A DNA stretch of 7,684 nucleotides from Bacteroidales bacterium UBA6360 (GTDB taxonomy: Bacteria > Bacteroidota > Bacteroidia > Bacteroidales > UBA932): positions 21,774 through 29,457 of the forward strand of contig DJRM01000091.1 in assembly GCA_002440085.1 (NCBI GenBank). Reading direction: 5' to 3'. This document shows positions 1 to 6,090 of the stretch, one piece after another (the stretch's first letter is position 1; the number at the start of each line of letters is the position of its first letter). The notes under the pieces were generated by a model, which saw only the letters and a list, made by a program, of their open reading frames with translations, had not been told where the DNA came from and did no database searches. The position numbers were made by a program, and so were the translations under genes.

Positions 1-1286
1 CCCATTATAGCAAATTGATAGAGATTTTCCGCACTACATTCCATCCGGACAGCGACTACGCCTCCTTTGTCGGATGCTATAAGCCGGTGTGCCATAGCAC
101 TAAGCCGCTCTCTGACAGAACCATTGATTACGACAGACTCGTCACAAGGCTCAGGGAAACGCTGGGCGAACATCCGTCAAATCTGACGGCAGCATTCGCG
201 CTGTTCGGGTTTGAATGCCGTGAAAGCATCCTCGATATGGAGAAATCCGGAGAGCATACAATCTCAAAACTCGTCGAGGATGCGTACAAGCCAAACACGA
301 CCTACGACACGACAATCCGCGCAGGGATGCAGATTAAAGAAGAGACCGCAGTCCCGGAAGCATCAAGAATCAGCTATGAGTTCAGCCCGCAGGTGTTCAC
401 GAAAGCCTACTGCAAGGCATGGAAGAACCCTGACAGGCAGATATATCTCGTCATAGAGGAAATCAACCGGGGAAACTGCGCCCAGATATTCGGCGACCTG
501 TTCCAGCTGCTTGACCGCAAGGACGGAGTTTCAGAATACCCGATTGACGCGGACACGGACCTGCGGCTCTATCTTGAGACTGAACTTGCAAAGGCTGAAG
601 ACGGGGAGACTGATGGAAGTCGAGGCATCGAGGGAGGAAAGCTCAGCCTGCCGTCGAACCTCAACATCCTTGCGACCATGAACACTTCCGACCAGTCGCT
701 TTTTCCGATGGACAGCGCATTCAAACGCCGCTGGGAGTGGAAATATATCCCGACCGCGGCGCCTAAAGGCAAGGACAGACAAATGGAGCTGGCAATCGAA
801 AATACCATCGAGACGAAAGACGGAAGGAAGATAAATGCCGGGAACTACGAATACAGTTGGAAGGACTTTCTTTCAAAAATCAATGACAAGATTCTGAATG
901 TCACCCACTCCGAGGACAAGCAGCTCGGCTACTGGTTTGTGAAGCCGGACGATGGCACCGACAACATATCAATCGGTTCATTTGTTTCGAAAGTGGTATT
1001 CTATCTATGGAACGACGTGTTCAAGGACATGGGAGCGAGGGACACCAACCCGTTCACAATCAAGGTAAACGGGAAGAATGAAATCATGTCATTCAATTCG
1101 TTCTTTGAAGAGAACACCGAGGGCGAAGTCGTTGAGAACCTCGGAGTGCTGCATACGTTCCTCGCGAATGTCGGGCTTACTCCGGAACCGGTCAATCTGG
1201 GAACGGCTTCAGCCAATGGCATTGAAAGCGATGCCGCTGACGAAGCTGAAAACGGGGACGGTGCCTCCGGCGAAACTGAGGGATAA
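1..1286 (+). CDS. McrB-like AAA+ motor subunit of a restriction system, N-terminus outside window
   Basis: This is the nucleotide-hydrolysing motor of a McrBC-type restriction complex, which drives the partner nuclease encoded next. The codon frame starts at base 3 and is open to the left edge, so the gene is partial. A TTG at base 15 is only an internal codon. Counting from that TTG, the McrB-type motif TFHPDSDYASFVG is at residues 8-20, Walker B YLVIEEINRGN at 144-154, the sensor motif with MNTSD at 222-226, and the arginine-rich FKRRW at 236-240. DKQLGYWFVKP at 301-311 is another segment common in this family. Walker A and any DNA-recognition domain must lie upstream, so target specificity cannot be read. 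The last 35 or so residues are acidic and low in complexity. The stop overlaps the next start (TAATG), implying an operon and translational coupling. Family assignment is firm; the sub-type follows from the neighbour. Confidence 0.93.
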   Translation, partial: HYSKLIEIFRTTFHPDSDYASFVGCYKPVCHSTKPLSDRTIDYDRLVTRLRETLGEHPSNLTAAFALFGFECRESILDMEKSGEHTISKLVEDAYKPNTTYDTTIRAGMQIKEETAVPEASRISYEFSPQVFTKAYCKAWKNPDRQIYLVIEEINRGNCAQIFGDLFQLLDRKDGVSEYPIDADTDLRLYLETELAKAEDGETDGSRGIEGGKLSLPSNLNILATMNTSDQSLFPMDSAFKRRWEWKYIPTAAPKGKDRQMELAIENTIETKDGRKINAGNYEYSWKDFLSKINDKILNVTHSEDKQLGYWFVKPDDGTDNISIGSFVSKVVFYLWNDVFKDMGARDTNPFTIKVNGKNEIMSFNSFFEENTEGEVVENLGVLHTFLANVGLTPEPVNLGTASANGIESDAADEAENGDGASGETEG

Positions 1287-2947
1287 TGAAGATCCTGGTT
1301 GAAGGACACAGCTACGATGCCGCTCTTGTCCGCGACATCTGCCGAGACTTTGAGTCTGTCGAAAATGGTAGAATCAAGGTCACGAAAGTTGGCTATTACT
1401 TCAACCCGGCCATCAGCGACTGCGTGCTCTGCCTGCCGAAGATCGTATGTGATGCCTCCGGAGCGACCGTGCTCGGAGGGCTATCCCCGGAGAGTCTGAT
1501 AGACGCATTTTCTTCTGAGAACCAGCTCAGTGAAGAACAGACAGCTTTCGTCCGCAGCTTCAGCCTGTGGACATATCGAACAATATCCACATACGCAAGA
1601 CTGAATCCGTACAGTGACATTGTAACGAAATCCGGTGCCACGGAGAGTTCCGGAGAGCCCGACGCCGCCGAAGGCACGCTTCTGGACGTCATTCTCGAAA
1701 TAATCCGGTTCTACAACGCCAACAGAGACTACTTCATATATATCATAAGGAATCTCCACAGCGGATATGACCGCATCAACTGGCAAAAGACCATCCGGAC
1801 AAAGTCACCGGTCTATCAGGACGGACAGCCATATTACCTTGAAGTCATAAACCGCAGGAAACAGATTGACTTCGACGAGGAACTTATGATTATCTTCCAT
1901 TCAATTCTGCACTACATAGCCACGGAACTCGGACTTGATGTCCATCACGAATGCAACTATGAGCCGATTTCCGGTGCTCAATTCGAGGCCTATCTTGATG
2001 GCTACGGACTCGCCAGACTGAACGACATCAAATATAAATACTTCTCGGACAAGGATATACGATTATGGAAACTGTGCCGTGCATTTTTCCTCAGGACTGC
2101 CGGCATTCATGAGAAAGACAACATCAGCGACTACCTTCTTGTAGGTAACTTTGAAATCGTGTTCGAGGCTATGATGGACGCGCTGATTTCGGATGCCGAC
2201 CTTCCGGAAATGCTGCGGAATCAGAAAGACGGAAAGATTGTCGATCATCTTTTCAGGTACCGTTCGCCGATTGACGGCCGCGAAATCTACTACATAGGCG
2301 ACAGCAAGTATTACTCCATCGGTTCATCAGTAGGAGACAATTCCATCTACAAACAGTTCACCTACGCGAAAAACATCATCCAGTACCATTTTGCCCGCTC
2401 GACGTCAAGAAAGCTCGATGATATGGGCTATCGCGACTCTCTCACTGAAGGCTACAACTTCAGTCCAAACTTCTTCATAAGCGCCTTCATCCCCGACGCG
2501 CTCTCTTTTGAAGACTCGGGACTAAGCCTCCGAGATTTCTCAGGAAATAAAGCCGAGGAAGAAAAGCATCGCATTTCCCACTTTGAAAACCGCCTCTTCG
2601 ACCGCGACACGCTCTGGCTATCCCATTTCGACATAAACCTGCTCTATGTCATGTCGCTATACGCCGCCGATGACCCTACAGAGCAGACAAGATTCAAGGA
2701 AAGTTTTAAGGACAAGGTCTTTCAGGCAGCGCGCAGACTTTTGAGAACAAAATATACTTTCTTCACAGTCAACCCTTTGACACTTAAGGTCGATGAGTTC
2801 GTCGAGCACTATTTCTATCTTCTCCACGGCAAAATCTACCGTCGAGACGACGGAACTCTGCTGCTCGCGCTTGAGAAAGGGCATCCGGAGAATAACGGGT
2901 TTCTGGAGAAACTGCGCAAAGTGGCGGACATATCCAGGGACAATTGA
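1286..2947 (+). CDS. McrC-like / LlaJI-type restriction endonuclease subunit
   Basis: This is the nuclease partner of the upstream McrB-like motor, 553 residues with a PD-(D/E)XK fold expected. The likely catalytic centre is D320 with D339-S-K341 inside YYIGDSKYY (335-343). It is followed by YKQFTYAKN (355-363), where a conserved Gln/Tyr helix normally follows the [DE]xK in McrC proteins. The GDSKYY plus YKQ arrangement resembles what is annotated as LlaJI-family endonuclease, whose known member works with an McrB-like subunit and dedicated DNA methylases. No methylase is visible in this window. It may lie further upstream, or the system may instead be modification-dependent like classical McrBC. 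The N-terminal 300 residues are not assignable by eye but should mediate contact with the motor. The start is ATG at 1286, sharing one base with the upstream stop. No separate promoter is needed. The frame ends 202 bases before the AIPR start. Confidence 0.88.
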   Translation: MKILVEGHSYDAALVRDICRDFESVENGRIKVTKVGYYFNPAISDCVLCLPKIVCDASGATVLGGLSPESLIDAFSSENQLSEEQTAFVRSFSLWTYRTISTYARLNPYSDIVTKSGATESSGEPDAAEGTLLDVILEIIRFYNANRDYFIYIIRNLHSGYDRINWQKTIRTKSPVYQDGQPYYLEVINRRKQIDFDEELMIIFHSILHYIATELGLDVHHECNYEPISGAQFEAYLDGYGLARLNDIKYKYFSDKDIRLWKLCRAFFLRTAGIHEKDNISDYLLVGNFEIVFEAMMDALISDADLPEMLRNQKDGKIVDHLFRYRSPIDGREIYYIGDSKYYSIGSSVGDNSIYKQFTYAKNIIQYHFARSTSRKLDDMGYRDSLTEGYNFSPNFFISAFIPDALSFEDSGLSLRDFSGNKAEEEKHRISHFENRLFDRDTLWLSHFDINLLYVMSLYAADDPTEQTRFKESFKDKVFQAARRLLRTKYTFFTVNPLTLKVDEFVEHYFYLLHGKIYRRDDGTLLLALEKGHPENNGFLEKLRKVADISRDN

Positions 2948-2973
2948 AAAATTGAGATTTTCGGCATTTTTCA
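2945..2973 (+). terminator. weak AT-rich hairpin after the nuclease gene
   Basis: TGAAAAAT at 2945-2952, which includes the nuclease stop codon, pairs with ATTTTTCA at 2966-2973, leaving a 13-base loop. The stem is almost all A-T and no T-run follows, so termination here would be weak at best. It ends 8 bases before the left repeat copy. It may be what remains of the original end of the McrBC operon. Confidence 0.25.
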
Positions 2974-2981
2974 GTATAATA

Positions 2982-3037
2982 ATAAGCGCCTCGCATTCGT
3001 TGACAAAAGCAAAAACAGAGCATTTTTCTAATTTTGG
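2982..3037 (+). repeat. left copy of a 56/57-bp direct repeat flanking the AIPR segment
   Basis: This block begins ATAAGCGCCTCGCATTCGTT and ends CTAATTTTGG. It matches 4823-4879 base for base except for one A in an A-run (five here, six in the right copy). Identity stops abruptly on both sides. This copy lacks the second arm of the terminator hairpin that completes the right copy. It ends in TAATTTTG (3029-3036), a match to the Bacteroidota -7 box TAnnTTTG, but no TTTG lies at the right distance upstream. Any promoter activity toward the AIPR gene is therefore uncertain. The two copies are 1841 bases apart, start to start. Confidence 0.95.
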
Positions 3038-3166
3038 GATGAGGAGAATGAGCTCCGCAATGGCGTCTGCAATGTCAAATATGAAATATCACTGTCCATG
3101 TGTGATGAATATATGGTTCCCGAAAGTGAACTTTTTAAAGCAATCGGACATGACGAACAATATTGA
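3032..3166 (+). pseudogene. 3' fragment of a gene upstream of AIPR, possibly a PF14390-type PD-(D/E)XK protein
   Basis: A frame open from the stop at 3029-3031 to TGA at 3164-3166 reads as a plausible protein end: DEENELRNGVCNVKYEISL, then a tail ending in FKAIGHDEQY. It overlaps the AIPR start codon at 3150 by 17 bases, the kind of overlap seen between genes of one operon. It has no convincing start of its own, and its left end falls at the point where repeat identity stops (3037). The pattern G-V-x-x-V-x-Y-x-I-x-L near a C-terminus recalls the PD-(D/E)XK proteins of family PF14390. In other genomes these are encoded next to Z1-domain and AIPR genes. That family call is from memory of the pattern and is tentative. 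The observation that this is a truncated gene end is better supported than the family. A short separate peptide from the ATG at 3091 is an alternative. Confidence 0.45.
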
Positions 3167-4763
3167 TAAATACTATCAGGCTCTCATGCAGGAAGTGGCA
3201 GCGCGTCAGCTGGCCAATGAAGAAGGAGACACAAGAGAGCAGACTTTCACGCGTATGTTCCTCGACATTCTGTCCGAAGCCGGGGAAACTGAAAATACGG
3301 CAGCGGCATTTGATGAGAAAGCACTCGGCACGGCAAAACAGCACAAGATTAACGGTTATGCCGTCTCAGACAATTACGAAACTGTTGATTTGTTCATTTC
3401 AATTTACCGGTCCGATGAAAGTGTCCCTACCATACCCAAGGCCGAAATTGATCAGGCGGCAAAAAGGCTTACCAACTTTTTCAGGAAGGCAATATACAAT
3501 AACTACGAAAATGATGTCGCCGAATCGTCGCCTATCTTCGAATTCGCGCACACCCTAGGTTCCTATCAGGAACTGAGAGATAATCTCATACGCGTAAACA
3601 TATTCATACTGACAAATGGCGAATATAGGGGAGAAATTCCAATGTCAGACGAATTATGTGGGTACAAAGTGTTTTACCGAGTACTTGACATCAACTATCT
3701 CTATCGGATATCCGAAGAATCACGGATTCCGATTGAAATTGATTTCAACGAAAGCGGGTATACTCTGCCATGTCTTGCCTCCGGTTCATCAAATGAGGAT
3801 TATGAAGCATATATCGCTATAATTTCCGGCCAGTGCCTCTATGATCTGTATGAGAGATTCGGCTCCCGGCTGCTTGAACAGAATGTCCGTTCATTTCTTC
3901 AATTCACCGGAAAGATAAATAAGGGCATACGCGAAACGATAAAGAATGAACCGCATATGTTCTTTGCCTATAATAACGGAATCGCAGCCACCGCCGATTA
4001 CATAGAGTTAGATGAAACGGGGCGACATATAACAAAAATAAATAACCTGCAGATAGTCAACGGCGGACAGACGACAGCATCAATCTATCACACACGCAAG
4101 AAAGACAGGGCTGACATATCCGAGATATTCGTGCAAACCAAGATTTCCGTAATAAAGAAAGCAGACCAGTTTAACGAAATTGTATCCAGAATATCAAGAT
4201 ATGCCAACACTCAAAATAAAGTCAATGACGCGGATTTCACGGCCAACAACCCGTACCTGATTGAATTTGAGAAGCTTTCACGCTATATAATGACTCCGAT
4301 GTCATCTGAGAGCCCTCTCCAGACATATTGGTTCTTTGAGCGAGCACGCGGGCAATACAAGAGTCTGCGGCAAAAAGACGGCTTCACAAAGTCACGACAG
4401 AAAGTCTTTGACCAAAAGTATCCGAAAAAGCAAGTCATTACAAAGGTGGAGCTTGCCAAATATATCAATGCCTATTCTGAGGTATATGACGGGAAGAAAC
4501 TTGTAATTGGGCCTCACATTGTCGTCCGTGGAAATGAAAAGAACTATACAAGATTTATTAGCGGTAACCTGCCTGACAATCTCAAGAAAATAAACAACGT
4601 TTACTTTGAGGATGCCATTGCCAAAGCCATCCTGTTCAAGACAGCTGACAAACTTTATAGTACGGAAAGAACGGATTTCCTAAATAGACCCCACGAAAAC
4701 TGGCGTTGCTATTTATTATGTGTACAAGCCTTCACCAACAATCATATAATGTTCATTAAATAA
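3150..4763 (+). CDS. AIPR family (abortive infection phage resistance) protein, possibly C-terminally shortened
   Basis: 537 residues. The diagnostic AIPR core is FFAYNNGIAA (271-280) followed by LQIVNGGQTTASIYHT (300-315), and then SRISRYANTQNKVNDADF (346-363). The N-terminal 130 residues contain LFISIY (81-86) after a charged helical start. AIPR proteins are linked to phage resistance and often sit beside restriction genes; their biochemical activity is not settled. The frame is open back to 2793, but that would overlap the nuclease gene and run through the repeat. ATG 3150 gives MTNNIDKYYQALMQEVA, a natural N-terminus. The related proteins I recall are longer and continue past the IAKAILFKTADKLY segment (490-503) for roughly another 100-150 residues. 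Here only 34 residues follow, with an untypical ending, so the 3' end may be lost. Several sampled stretches of this gene are visibly richer in A+T than the McrBC genes, suggesting a separate origin. Confidence 0.92.
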   Translation: MTNNIDKYYQALMQEVAARQLANEEGDTREQTFTRMFLDILSEAGETENTAAAFDEKALGTAKQHKINGYAVSDNYETVDLFISIYRSDESVPTIPKAEIDQAAKRLTNFFRKAIYNNYENDVAESSPIFEFAHTLGSYQELRDNLIRVNIFILTNGEYRGEIPMSDELCGYKVFYRVLDINYLYRISEESRIPIEIDFNESGYTLPCLASGSSNEDYEAYIAIISGQCLYDLYERFGSRLLEQNVRSFLQFTGKINKGIRETIKNEPHMFFAYNNGIAATADYIELDETGRHITKINNLQIVNGGQTTASIYHTRKKDRADISEIFVQTKISVIKKADQFNEIVSRISRYANTQNKVNDADFTANNPYLIEFEKLSRYIMTPMSSESPLQTYWFFERARGQYKSLRQKDGFTKSRQKVFDQKYPKKQVITKVELAKYINAYSEVYDGKKLVIGPHIVVRGNEKNYTRFISGNLPDNLKKINNVYFEDAIAKAILFKTADKLYSTERTDFLNRPHENWRCYLLCVQAFTNNHIMFIK

Positions 4764-4764
4764 T

Positions 4765-4795
4765 TTTGTCAGAAAGAAAAAAAGATATACCTTTG
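4765..4795 (+). promoter_or_regulatory. Bacteroidota-type promoter just after the AIPR stop
   Basis: TTTG at 4765-4768, then 19 bases, then TACCTTTG at 4788-4795 fits the Bacteroidota consensus TTTG-N19..21-TAnnTTTG exactly. Transcription would start near 4799-4803. No long gene lies downstream on this strand; a strong terminator follows about 90 bases later. The promoter therefore seems to serve a very short transcript. Confidence 0.65.
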
Positions 4796-4807
4796 TGCCT
4801 AGATAGG

Positions 4808-4873
4808 ATGTCACAGCGGGAGATAAGCGCCTCGCATTCGTTGACAAAAGCAAAAAACAGAGCATTTTTCTAA
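4808..4873 (+). CDS. possible 21-residue leader peptide inside the short transcript
   Basis: ATG at 4808 opens a 21-codon frame (MSQREISASHSL..., ending KNRAFF) whose TAA lies in the loop of the terminator hairpin. A reading frame that ends inside a terminator is the layout of a transcription-attenuation leader. However, there is no downstream gene on this strand, no run of a single regulatory codon, and only a few bases of untranslated sequence before the ATG. The left repeat copy has one A fewer and lacks this ATG, so the peptide is not preserved there. This may be chance or the end of a decayed gene. Confidence 0.22.
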   Translation: MSQREISASHSLTKAKNRAFF

Positions 4874-4879
4874 TTTTGG
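4823..4879 (+). repeat. right copy of the 56/57-bp direct repeat
   Basis: Same sequence as 2982-3037 with one additional A in the A-run at 4852-4857. This copy continues into the other arm of the terminator (from 4885), so it looks like the intact version, while the left copy lacks that arm. Upstream it is joined to the AIPR tail and promoter; downstream to the terminator and intergenic sequence. Deleting one repeat unit would place the intact terminator shortly after the nuclease gene. Confidence 0.95.
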
Positions 4880-4900
4880 AGGGGATGCTCTGTTTTTTTT
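4852..4900. terminator. strong bidirectional intrinsic terminator
   Basis: AAAAAACAGAGCAT (4852-4865) and ATGCTCTGTTTTTT (4885-4898) are perfect reverse complements, 14 bp around a 19-base loop, and T continues to 4900. On the minus strand the stem is followed by TTTTTTGCTTTTG, so it should stop transcription from both sides. Its left half lies within the right repeat copy. Confidence 0.85.
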
Positions 4901-5067
4901 AAACCTACCGGATACTGCTTGAGAAAGCCGCTCCGACGCTCCAAGCTTATTGAAAATTTCATTTTATGAACATCCTGTCTATTTTTATCAACGTTTGCGA
5001 GCGCCTTTTTGATGAGCTTGTCAAAGAGCTGCTCCTGAGCCGATATACCATTGTTTCTGGAGTCTTT
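4870..5067 (-). pseudogene. possible decayed reverse-strand gene end
   Basis: On the minus strand 65 codons are open between a TGA (5068-5070) and a TAG (4870-4872). They read as a charged, helix-like protein end that includes EQLFDKLIKKALANVDKNR and ends KKTEHPLQN. The stop sits in the loop of the bidirectional terminator, a normal position for a convergent gene. There is no start codon for most of it; the first ATG leaves only 30 residues. Codons for KALANVDKNR resemble the repeat read in the frame KRLAFVDKSKNR, so the two may share ancestry. No family is recognised. On the opposite strand, 4966-5127 is a 53-codon frame beginning MNILSIFINVCERLF. It has no promoter or known family, and I cannot tell which strand, if either, was coding. 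Confidence 0.25.
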
Positions 5068-5183
5068 TCAGAAAATAATGGTAATAAGGTTCGCAAAAGG
5101 AAAGCACATTTAAGGAAGAAACATTAATTCTACTTTGGTGCCGGGCAATATTGCCGCTGCTTTATCAAATCCGGATTAGTCAA
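4901..5183. other. intergenic stretch without a secure gene
   Basis: This lies between the terminator at 4852-4900 and the hairpin at 5184-5215. Apart from the weak reverse-strand frame and the 53-codon forward frame described at 4870-5067, I see no RNA gene or mobile-element end. The part from 5128 to 5183 shows nothing I can name. A TACTTTGG near 5131 is one base off the Bacteroidota -7 box and has no TTTG partner upstream. Confidence 0.6.
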
Positions 5184-5215
5184 AGGGAGAGTTCTGTAAG
5201 AACAGGATTCTCCCT
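5184..5215 (-). terminator. hairpin at the 3' end of the sirtuin gene
   Basis: AGGGAGA (5184-5190) pairs with TCTCCCT (5209-5215), and inside it GTTCT (5191-5195) pairs with AGAAC (5199-5203) around a 3-base loop. Together they make a 12-bp stem with a one-sided bulge. It lies 6 bases past the sirtuin stop. On the minus strand only TTTG follows, so the U-tract is poor. It may be a weak terminator or an mRNA 3'-end stabiliser. Confidence 0.6.
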
Positions 5216-5221
5216 GCGATT

Positions 5222-5989
5222 TTATAGACTCCTAGCCGCAGCATTGATCATCTCAATGGCTCGTGCGACTCCGGTCGTGGCCTTTTCCTTGATGTGCACG
5301 ACGCCTTTCGCGCCGTCAATCGGGGTGTCCTTGGGATCAACGACGAACACCGGGCAGCCGGCCGGGGCATATCTCCAGAGACTTGCGGCGGGCTGAACCA
5401 CCAGCGATGTCCCGACTATAACCAGGTAATCCGCGTCCGCGATTTCCGTGAGCGCGTCGTCGATTTTCGGAACCCCCTCGCCGAAGAACACGATGTGCGG
5501 CCGGTACTGGACGCCGCGATCGTCAACATCTCCGAGGTGAACGGCAGCGTATCCGACATCCTTCACCCGCGACTCGTCATATCCGTCCGCCTCCGTGCAT
5601 GAGTCCTCGGGGCGCACCTTGGTCAGCTCGCCGTGCAGGTGAATCACCCTGCCGCTGCCGGCTCTCTCGTGAAGATTGTCAACATTCTGAGTGACAACGA
5701 CTACATCGTAGTCCTTCTCCAGAGCGGCGATGTCTATATGTGCCTGATTCGGCCGGACTCTCTCAAGCTGGGCGCGGAGCCCGTTGTAAAATTCAAGAAC
5801 AAGCCCCGGATTCTTTTTCCAGCCGAGTACTGATGCAACTTCCATGACGTCATGATTTTCCCAAAGTCCGTCGCTGTCCCTGAATGTGGAGACCCCGCTT
5901 TCGGCACTGATTCCGGCGCCGGACAGGATCACTATCTTCTTCCGCTTCGGGCGATGTCCGCCAGGCGATTTTGCAAAAAACTCATTCAT
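5222..5989 (-). CDS. cobB: Sir2-family NAD-dependent protein deacylase, zinc-cysteine-free type
   Basis: 255 residues. A sirtuin uses NAD+ to remove acyl groups from lysines of cytoplasmic proteins, releasing nicotinamide and O-acyl-ADP-ribose. Visible motifs are GAGISAESGVSTFRD (24-38), TQNVDNLHERAGS (100-112), catalytic H119 in HLHGEL, RPHIVFFGE (163-171) and GTSLVVQPAASL (193-204). The zinc-binding module normally has four cysteines between H119 and the FFGE segment; here only C131 is present, so no zinc site is likely. In class III enzymes a Tyr and an Arg three residues later select succinyl or malonyl lysine (FYNARR in E. coli CobB). Here it reads FYNGLR, so the +3 residue is Leu71 and Arg is at +4. 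ATG 5989 gives a basic 19-residue leader (SPGGHRPKRKK) before the fold, with no better downstream ATG. This resembles a housekeeping enzyme rather than the NADase Sir2 domains of phage defence. Confidence 0.93.
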   Translation of the reverse strand: MNEFFAKSPGGHRPKRKKIVILSGAGISAESGVSTFRDSDGLWENHDVMEVASVLGWKKNPGLVLEFYNGLRAQLERVRPNQAHIDIAALEKDYDVVVVTQNVDNLHERAGSGRVIHLHGELTKVRPEDSCTEADGYDESRVKDVGYAAVHLGDVDDRGVQYRPHIVFFGEGVPKIDDALTEIADADYLVIVGTSLVVQPAASLWRYAPAGCPVFVVDPKDTPIDGAKGVVHIKEKATTGVARAIEMINAAARSL

Positions 5990-6012
5990 AGCTGCCAGTA
6001 TTTCATGCTGTG

Positions 6013-6069
6013 CGAAGATAAGACTAATTTTCCGGAAAATGAAGTGAGATGCATTTTTCTGGAAAAAAT
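6013..6069 (-). promoter_or_regulatory. sirtuin upstream region: possible -7 box and two related palindromes
   Basis: ATTTTCCGGAAAAT at 6027-6040 is a perfect 14-bp palindrome. A second site with core TTTTCTGGAAAA (6055-6066) differs from the first core by one base. Their centres are 27 bp apart. On the minus strand TATCTTCG (6020 down to 6013) is one base off the TAnnTTTG -7 box and would start transcription about 17 bases before the sirtuin ATG. There is no clear TTTG -33 element. The first palindrome would sit just upstream of the -7 box, where a regulator could block polymerase. No regulator gene is in the window. Confidence 0.38.
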
Positions 6070-6090
6070 CAGTAGGTATCCATAGTCGAG

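Larger units (their letters stand above)
4802..4900 (+). ncRNA. candidate ~100-nt transcript (small RNA or leader) between promoter and terminator
   Basis: The start is inferred from the -7 box at 4788-4795 and the end from the T-run after the hairpin at 4852-4898. The unit covers the whole right repeat copy. Besides the terminator stem, GCGGG (4816-4820) can pair with CTCGC (4831-4835) through one G-U wobble. It matches no RNA family I can recognise; 6S, signal-recognition-particle and transfer-messenger RNA were considered and do not fit. It could be a free small RNA, or a terminated leader whose controlled gene has been lost or replaced. Confidence 0.35.

Noticed and set aside
2952..2980. 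TTGAGA-N17-TATAAT, a proteobacterial-style promoter just before the left repeat.
   Set aside because: The rest of the window uses Bacteroidota promoter elements, and AT-rich intergenic DNA gives such matches easily. Kept only as a remote possibility for AIPR transcription.
2982..3037. Repeat as an integron attC site (the length is in range).
   Set aside because: No GTTRRRY/RYYYAAC core pair is present, and no integrase gene is in the window.
2793..3149. Longer AIPR frame open from 2793 (119 further codons).
   Set aside because: It overlaps the nuclease gene by 155 bases and runs through the repeat. Its extra residues look random, while ATG 3150 gives a natural N-terminus and overlaps an upstream gene end.
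2982..4879. Repeats as tRNA-derived attachment sites or insertion-sequence ends.
   Set aside because: No T-loop-like GTTCGANNC or CCA end, no terminal inverted repeats and no transposase or integrase coding sequence.
4966..5127. 53-codon forward frame beginning MNILSIFINVCERLF.
   Set aside because: No promoter, no recognisable family, and the opposite strand is equally open. Mentioned in the intergenic description but not called as a gene.
5222..5989. Sirtuin as a defence Sir2 NADase (Thoeris-like or DSR-like).
   Set aside because: Size, motif order and lack of any fused effector or sensor domain fit an ordinary deacylase.
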